Below, piece after piece: positions 18,768 to 25,041 of a DNA stretch of 25,041 bases. Source of the stretch: Plantago elongata (Eukaryota; Streptophyta; Magnoliopsida; Lamiales; Plantaginaceae); contig JAYMSP010002300.1 in assembly GCA_036897095.1 (NCBI GenBank), forward strand, positions 1-25,041, written 5' to 3'. The notes beneath the pieces are model-generated. The model saw only the letters and a program-made list of their open reading frames with translations, searched no databases and was not told where the DNA came from. Within the stretch, counting starts at the first letter, position 1, and every line of letters begins with the position of its first letter. Both the position numbers and the translations under genes were made by a program.

Positions 18768-19285
18768 GTCGTTTACAACTTGGAAGATTTCTAGGATAAC
18801 AACAACAACAAGGTTCAACCGATTTCCGTCGCTTGACAAGTTTTCAACTCATGTGCGTATGCATCAAATTATTCTTAGTTTCTCATTTTTCTTCATCAGG
18901 TTTCTTTGTGTAACTTTCGATGAGCTTGCAATCGGTGCAATTTTGTAATCTGACCACGAGAATTTCTATTTCAGGTGTTAAAAAGAAGAAGAAGAAGAAG
19001 AAGAATTGTGCATTGTTTGATTTGTCTCGTTTCTTCCCTAATTCTGTCTCTACACTGTCATAACCACTGATTTTTTCTGTTGCTGCTTTTTTTTTCCTGC
19101 TGCTGCTGCGTTTCAGACTTAATCTTGATGAAGTTGCACAAAAAAAAAAATTAATTTATTTGCTGGATACGGATATCCGCCGAATTTATCCGTGATGGAC
19201 TATTTTTCCATCCGTTTGACCGGATATCCGGTCAAACGGATGCGGATTGATCCGTATCCGTCCGTTGTACAACCCTACCATCAAT

Positions 19286-19960
19286 CCTAGTATCTATTAC
19301 GTTTTCTTCCTTACTTAATCAAAACAATTTTGGTTCATCATTTTTTTCCAGTTTTGTCTAGTGCATGATATAGCACAAAACAGTAAACAATATTTCTTTT
19401 GAGAAATAACACAACTTCTAGTTATACTGATACATCAAAGAGACAAAACAATGAGAAGAAATAAGAGACAAAACAATGAGAAGAAATAATTTAATTTGTA
19501 TTATTTACATTTGAATACAAGAACATCATAACGTTCTTCTTGGTAAAGTAATTCCTGTGGATATCGAGGTTTGAGGAGAAACAAAGAATATTGGATTTGC
19601 ACGAGGAGTGGAACATACCCGAAGAGGAATTCGAATAAGGAATTGCAATTGCAAAGGAGCATATTTGAATTTATTAATGACGAATTGCAAGTCGCTAGCA
19701 TCAATCGGAGTTATTAGAGTAAGTTTCTTTTATTTATGTTTAGCACGTTGAATTACTGTTATCATGTTGGTCATTTAAAATTTTGAAATTCCGCTGCGTA
19801 TATTTAGAGTATAATCTGATCGAATATACCAACACAAATTACTAATAATTATACGAATCCTAGAGATTGTGAGAGTACATGAGAGTTCCACACAAATACA
19901 CAAACATATACAATTATAATAAACTTACCTTCTTTCTAAATTTCGCGGGTCTAATATTCG
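19286..19960. other. Noncoding stretch, possible continuation of the interrupted retroelement remnant
   Basis: No gene was seen. A perfect 25-bp tandem duplication lies at 19440-19464 and 19465-19489 (begins gagacaaaacaatgag). Since the hAT-like element inserted at 18313, this stretch and 17063-18312 were once joined. Confidence 0.3.
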
Positions 19961-20042
19961 GATCCTAGTATCCGAATTTGGTTAATTCGGATATTTGGGT
20001 CATATAAATATCTAATTTCAGTTTTTTTCTCATTTTTCTTCA

Positions 20043-20044
<2 letters not shown>

Positions 20045-20068
<24 letters not shown>
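20045..20068 (+). repeat. CT microsatellite
   Basis: About twelve consecutive CT units, followed by further pyrimidine-rich sequence to about 20100. Such tracts are common in plant 5' leaders, but no supported gene follows. Confidence 0.9.
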
Positions 20069-20074
<6 letters not shown>

Positions 20075-20389
20075 TCTCTTCCGATTTCGATCTTCTCTCC
20101 GATGATATCTCCGTCACTCGGCAACTAATCTTAAATCTGATTGCATATTTGAGTAGCCCATGACTCGATCTTCATTCCTATCGGTTTCGTTTTTCATTTG
20201 GTCAAGTTTTGAAAATGTTGGCCGAAATTCGAAGCTTTTCTGGTCGTCTTCTCCGGCGAATCTCCAACTACTCAACACACATGAGCCATTACCTTGTCGT
20301 TTCCTTGATTTTCAGGTTTCTTCTCTCGATTCTTCAGTTTTTTCGTTTTATCGTTTAGTTTTGGTGATTTTTAATAATTTCTCGTAACA

Positions 20390-21290
20390 GTATATTTCGC
20401 TTGAAATTGTTGATATTTGAACTTTAATGACGTATGTTTGGCCAGTAATTGTTGATGTTTGTGTAATTTCTCAATTTTCAGTTAGTTTTGTCTATGCTTT
20501 TTATGCGTTTGTTGGTAGTTCAATTTCATTTAGATTTTTATGTAATGTTTGTATGTTTAGTTGTATATATATGATGTTGTGGTTTCAAAATTTATGATTA
20601 TACTTTATGTTGTATTGATTTTAAATTGCCTATGTTTCTGCTTGATTTTGTGCATGTTTATGTGTAAATTGTTGATGTTTGGTTATAAACACATTATGTT
20701 TAACATTTTTTTATTACTAGTGACTATTGTCTAAGTGTGCATATATTCATACTGAAATTGCTTATGTTCAATAGTAAATTTGTTATGTTTCTATGTTTCA
20801 TATGTTGAGATACTATTGTTTAATTTTTTCGTCTTCGATGTAAATTGTATATATTTAGCTATTAATTACTGATTTTTTGTGTTTTCATTATTTTTATTTT
20901 ATAAAATTGGATGTATGTATGAATATTCTATGTTTATACTAGTTGATGTTTAAGGGTAAATAGATGATGCTTTAATATAGGCTTTATGTTTCATCTTTTG
21001 AAATTCTTATTTGTTTACGTTTTTATGTAAATTGTGTATGTCTAGCTGTAAATTGTTGATGTTTGTTTTCTTTAGAGATAACGTATTTTGTAAACCTGTT
21101 ATGTTTTCAGTGTTAATTGTGCATGGTTTATACGGTAATTGTTGATATTGAATGTTAAATAGGTTATGTTTGTTGGTGTTTTTTATTTTTTGGCGTTTCG
21201 ATTTCCTTACCACTAATTGCATATGTTTATATTGCAATATGTTATAAATCAAATTGTTGATGTTTGTTGTTGTTTTTGTTGCATATACTA
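20390..21290 (+). repeat. Long degenerate T-rich repeat tract (AATTGTTGATGTTT-like)
   Basis: About 900 bp are made of many diverged copies of a taaattgttgatgttt / ttatgttt core at irregular 20-40 bp spacing. The best copies are near 20445, 20668, 21045 and 21250. All are in one orientation. There is no ORF beyond chance. The style resembles the interior of the intronic MITE (10050-10500), though the core motif differs. Element boundaries were not found. Confidence 0.65.
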
Positions 21291-21539
21291 GGTCGTCACT
21301 AATTTTATGCTAAATATAGCCAATTATATGTCAAACATACAATTTAAACTAAAATACCAATATAACTGGATGGAAGGTGAAATGAATTGTGTTTTAAGGG
21401 GAAAAAAAAAAGTGGGTCGACCCGGATTGACCGAGTCAACGATGTTGTATGGTATTATATATAAATTGTATATGTTTATTTATTATGTATGACTCTCAAA
21501 GATTTTCAATATATTATGCATTTGTCCAGAAGTTATACC

Positions 21540-21777
21540 CCGATCATTTTTTTCTCTGATTTGGTGATTTATTACACGCGTCGAAAATATTTCACACGTA
21601 GGAAGTGCCTCAAGCATCAAAAGCATCTCAAACGATTGACGCATGTCATATCGTGATTCAATCTCAAAAAATATTTTGAAAGAAAAAGAAAAAAAAGAAA
21701 GAGGCATTCAAAAAATACAAAGTCATTGGTGGCGAGTGCGTGTAATAAATTACAAAATCGAAACAAAAAATGATCGG
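21540..21777. mobile_element. Possible MITE: 40-bp inverted repeat around 158 bp
   Basis: Arms 21540-21579 and 21738-21777 match at about 34 of 40 positions when one is reversed (shared ends ccgatcatttttt and atttattacacgc). The spacer is purine-rich. Weaker similarity outside the arms suggests the element may extend to roughly 21515-21800. No target duplication was identified. Confidence 0.5.
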
Positions 21778-21896
21778 AATATATTTTCTAAACAAGTAGA
21801 CACTGTAATGTATACAAAATATACATAATCATTGTGCATAATATAAAATTGACATGTTTCACTCTATGATATATTCTTAAAAGATTCCCCTCTGTA

Positions 21897-22183
21897 TGGC
21901 CTAGTCTAGTTTTGTTTCATTCACCGACCCAAATAGGCCCATCTACTATCATGCTCATCAATATCTTATGTTGTTATATTATCAAAATACAATACCCAGC
22001 CCATAAAATTGTATTTCGAACGTTGACATTTTATAACAGATTGCGGGTTGGGTTTTGGAATTTTTAGAGTGAGGATTGCTTGTCCAAGCTGTCTCTCTTA
22101 AAGTTTAGCCCAATTCATTTTGTCAAGCCTAGTCTCGTTTGTTTCATTCCCCGGCCCCAAATAGGCCCATCTACTATCATGCT
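21897..22183 (+). repeat. Unclassified repeat R, copy B, with terminal direct repeats
   Basis: A 60-bp sequence (ggcctagtct... to ...ctactatcatgct) at about 21897-21956 recurs at about 22119-22181. Between them lies the part shared with copy A at 16280-17062. The direct repeats at both ends recall a tiny terminal-repeat element or a tandem array with one and a half units. Confidence 0.6.
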
Positions 22184-22515
22184 AAGAATACTTATCCTCA
22201 TCTCCATTAGACGGCCGATTTATTCAACAACAATCAGATATTTTTTAGAAAATTCAAATATACCTTTGGAAAAAAAAATCTAAAGTCACCCCATTTTAAA
22301 AAAACAGTTTGCATTTAGTTTGCAACATTATCCATTTTTTAAAATGTGTACAAGATGTTTGGATATACTATGTAGTTGGACCGGTAGTTAGAACCCTCTC
22401 ATGAACCTTGGGCCTGCAGTTTTATTTGAATCAGCCGGCTCTTTGGAGCTCAAAACGGGAATAACTAATGAGAACCGACTACGAACCCATTGGGCTAGAT
22501 GATGCATAACTATGA
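22184..22515. other. Intergenic, no gene seen
   Basis: No ORF or clear repeat was recognised. Confidence 0.3.
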
Positions 22516-22726
22516 AACAAAGTTTGGTCCTCTGTATCAAATAATTCAAAAAGATAATATTATACCATTTGCATTATTGAACACAACAAAAAATTTTATA
22601 TCGTCACATTAAATGTACAGTTTTAACTTTTTAGGTGTGAAAATTGTATTATTTATACTATATATGATACAACGTTTGCACCATAAAGATACAATTTGAG
22701 TGTCAAACTTGGTGTTTTCCCTGATT
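22516..22726. mobile_element. Second, diverged copy of the 16.7-kb MITE
   Basis: Matches the MITE at 16710-16978 over ataccatttgcat, tatatcgtcacattaaatg, tgatacaacgttt and the terminal caaacttgg-ttttccct. Ends and target duplication are unclear. Its neighbour, repeat R copy B, is about 330 bp away rather than around it, so the two MITE copies are independent insertions. Confidence 0.55.
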
Positions 22727-24105
22727 TTTCTTCTTTCGAATACAAATGAGCAGTCTAATGTTATTAATTCTAGATCGTATCGTGCATAACTAAAGAAATT
22801 GGAACAACGAAATTGTACTATTGGAATGACTGGAATACGTACAATAAAAATATAAACTTAAAACTTTAAAAATAATTCAATTAATAGGCAGAAATTGAAA
22901 GAAGAAAAAGAACTTTGAAAATTTACAATGTATTAAGTTTTAGTTGGGCTAATTGCCAATTTATCCTCAAATTTTAATATCTTGTACCGAATATTCAAAA
23001 GCCTAGGTATAGTCCTTCCCGAAATTCTTAATTTTTATCCGAAATGTTATACTTTACGAAATGAGCATGTCAATCCCGCTCAGATGTCAAACTGTGCCGG
23101 GATAGCAGGATCTCTTGGGGATTTACAAAAGATAGACGGAGGGTCATGTGGTACGGAGTATTGTGTCCATACAATCTGATAGATTTATCTGAAGCATTAA
23201 CAAAGGATAATCAAATTTTGATTAGGGTACTTTGGAGACCAAAATCTTGTCCGAATGGATTTGCAACTATGCATGTGGTCCATATATCAAATTTTAGACA
23301 TTAATTTGCATTAGCTGACAATTGTTACTTCACATCACAAATAGTAGCCCATTATGATTTAAGATTTGAATAAATCTGATAAAGCTCAATTACAATATTT
23401 ACTTAAAACTTATTAATGTCTACTGTCAAAATAGCCACAGATGAGATAATGACATGATATTCCCCATTTGCCAACGAGCTGTATTGTCATTGTCAACTCA
23501 CATTTATTTAGCTTTAATTTTTACCACCTTTATATCTCCCTAAAAATCTGCATTTTCTACTGATAGATATTAGCGATTTGGAACCGAAGAGTGAAATAAC
23601 TATCACTTTCCTGACTTAATTTAATTAGTAACAAGCGAAAAAGTCCACTGTTGGATTGGTAGCGTCCACCTTTTCTCCTTTTGTCTTGCTTACATTGCAA
23701 AAGCATATTCGACGAAAGGTAGCATAGAAGCCCTGCCCGATATATAATAAAAAGAACGGATAATTCTATATCGTTTTTGTTAAAGGGAAGATATATTTTT
23801 ATATATTATAAAAAATCCAATAAATTATATAAATATAGAATTAATCTCAATTTTCATAATATTTATTAAATTATCACATCATCAAAAATATATAAACGTA
23901 TATACACTACGATATTATAATGTAACGAAAATTAATATTATAAAATCATTAATCACACTTTATAAATAATGATGAATTTGAGATGTTTATATTGTTATAA
24001 TTCATATTCGTAATCGTTAATATTTGTTTAATTACTTAGTATAATTAAATTAATTAATTTTACATTAATAATTTTTTTTTAAATTAAAAAATAATCAGAA
24101 ACTGA
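22727..24105. other. AT-rich intergenic, no gene seen
   Basis: No coding region or named repeat was recognised. The last 350 bp (23750-24105) are extremely AT-rich. The short frame at 22982-23179 has no family resemblance. Confidence 0.4.
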
Positions 24106-24225
24106 CCATGATCGTGTCTGGTCAGACCTGGTTCTGGCCAGGACTCGGTCCTGATCAGATTCGGATCAGACTAGGACAACTTTGGTCAGGTTAAGGTCCT
24201 GGCAGATCGGCCGACGGCACAACTC

Positions 24226-24262
24226 CGATTGGAGCTTTGCACATCTCCCAAAGCTCCAATCG
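24226..24262. repeat. Perfect 14-bp stem, 9-nt loop
   Basis: cgattggagctttg (24226-24239) and its exact reverse complement (24249-24262) enclose cacatctcc. Weaker pairing continues outward. Confidence 0.9.
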
Positions 24263-24297
24263 AAGCTGCACTGCTCTGATTGGAGTTGATCGGCTCT

Positions 24298-24333
24298 GGA
24301 GCTGCACAGCTCCGATCGGAGTTGTGCAGCTCC
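24298..24333. repeat. 36-bp near-perfect palindrome
   Basis: The sequence centred on ctccgatcggag pairs with itself at 17 of 18 positions with no loop, running from ggagctgcac to gtgcagctcc. Confidence 0.9.
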
Positions 24334-24689
24334 AACCAGATCGTTGGATATGGTCGGAGCTCCGACGATTTGGTCGAAGCTTCTTCGGCCAGTTCGTGTT
24401 CTTCGTCTTCATTTTTTGCCTTCTTTTAAATTTTCTTCGATTTTTTTCCGAATAATATAATTAGTTCAAATAAACATGTTGAGATGTTTTTTTAGGTAAA
24501 ATTGTAATTACTTATAAGGGTCAATTTCATCTGTACCCCCTCTTGTTTGCTCCAATTATAGATTAGTACCTGTTGAATTTTTTATTACAGATAAATCCAA
24601 TTTGGATTCCGGCGTTGACTCCGGCTATGATGTGGCATTATCTGCTTATGTGGCTCCAATGTGGCGATTATGTGGCATTAATTCACTCT

Positions 24690-24750
24690 GGTTTATTTGT
24701 AATATGTTTCAAAGCCATATGGGTTTATTTGTAATATGTTTCAAAGCTAT
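24690..24750 (+). repeat. 29-bp tandem duplication
   Basis: A sequence beginning ggtttatttgtaatatgttt occurs at 24690-24718 and 24722-24750 with one difference. It lies in a noncoding stretch (24500-24760) that resembles a transposon end, with no partner end in the window. Confidence 0.8.
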
Positions 24751-25012
24751 TTATTTCTTACATTTATTTTGTAAAATTATTTCAAAAATTAATTTTAAAT
24801 TGTAAAATAATATATAAAAATTCTAAAAAATTATAAATTATACTTTTTAATAAAATTTAAAAATTAAAAAATAAACTTTACTCTATTCTCTTTCTCCAAA
24901 TCTACAGAGGTTCCGACTTCTCTACACTCATTCTTCTCCATATCGTAAAAATGACAGCTCCACAGAATTACTCTCCCTTTCTCTCTCTACAGTGTGACAA
25001 TACGCCATATCC

Positions 25013-25041
25013 ATGGCAGTGAATGTTAGTCTAGTTGCACA
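25013..25041 (+). CDS. Possible gene start cut by the window edge
   Basis: ATG in a good context (ccATGGca) opens a frame MAVNVSLVA that runs off the window. Upstream sequence (24880-25010) is pyrimidine-rich like a plant leader, and an upstream ATG at 24951 gives a 23-codon frame ending before it. Nine codons cannot identify a gene, so this is only a flag for the neighbouring sequence. Confidence 0.15.

Larger units (their letters stand above)
18313..19277. mobile_element. Non-autonomous hAT-like transposon with Ac-like subterminal motifs
   Basis: The element is flanked by the perfect 8-bp direct repeat ccatcaat (18305-18312 and 19278-19285). Ends are TAGGGcta... and, reversed, TAGGGttg.... 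Both subterminal regions are packed with atccgt/acggat and AACGG motifs (18330-18475 and 19165-19268). Similar AAACGG clusters bind the Ac transposase in maize. The interior is noncoding but carries two different tandem repeats, a GAA run (18983-19005) and splice-like junctions. No transposase domain was found. Confidence 0.8.
24106..24380. repeat. GC-rich island of short inverted repeats
   Basis: A 270-bp GC-rich block lies between very AT-rich flanks. Its left part repeats GGTC/CTGATCAG motifs. Its right part repeats AGCTCCRATCGGAGCT-like palindromes. Two strong hairpins are described separately. No coding function can be supported. Confidence 0.7.

Noticed and set aside
18489-18948. Two Pro/Ser-rich frames
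   Set aside because: They are produced by the 33-bp and 22-bp tandem repeats inside the second hAT-like element.
20160-20387. 75-codon frame after the CT tract
   Set aside because: No family resemblance, and it runs into the T-rich repeat tract; a leader-like look is not enough to call a gene.

Overview
The window is nuclear DNA of a flowering plant, most likely a eudicot. It is AT-rich, its genes are split by GT..AG introns, both intact genes belong to plant families, and the intergenic space is full of plant-type transposons and SINEs. No species can be named from the sequence alone. Nothing bacterial, organellar or CRISPR-like was seen.

Two intact-looking genes sit tail to tail in the middle. 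A nine-exon gene on the plus strand (8318-11917) encodes a DCN1-like/AAR3-type protein, a scaffold for NEDD8 ligation to cullins. A four-exon gene on the minus strand (15126-12520) encodes a DUF1666-family protein with a hydrophobic N-terminus. All splice junctions keep frame, giving 317 and 613 residues. Their stop codons are about 600 bp apart, so their 3' UTRs converge. The two families have no known link.

The left flank (1-8300) is nested mobile DNA. It holds two old LINE fragments and a non-autonomous hAT-like element (1924-3223) with perfect 8-bp target duplications that carries the start of a DOG1-domain gene resembling INAPERTURATE POLLEN1. Next come a 5'-truncated LINE (3734-6059) with a 14-bp target duplication and a tandem TRIM (LTR-int-LTR-int-partial LTR, 6084-7202) whose outer LTR was later hit by a tRNA-derived SINE (6915-7112).

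The right flank (15150-25041) has no convincing gene. It holds a second copy of the same SINE family with an internal duplication, another tRNA-like SINE and a possible 5S rRNA-derived relic. It also holds two copies of an unclassified repeat, two copies of a small TIR element, a second hAT-like element (18313-19277) with Ac-like subterminal motifs, a long degenerate T-rich repeat tract and a GC-rich island of strong hairpins near 24.2 kb. A gene may begin at the extreme right edge, but this is weak.

The most notable points are the hAT element with a captured host gene fragment, a Mutator-like MITE full of short repeats inside an AAR3 intron, the TRIM/SINE nest with clear insertion order, and the GC-rich hairpin island. 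Coordinates of splice sites, target duplications and repeats were read by eye.
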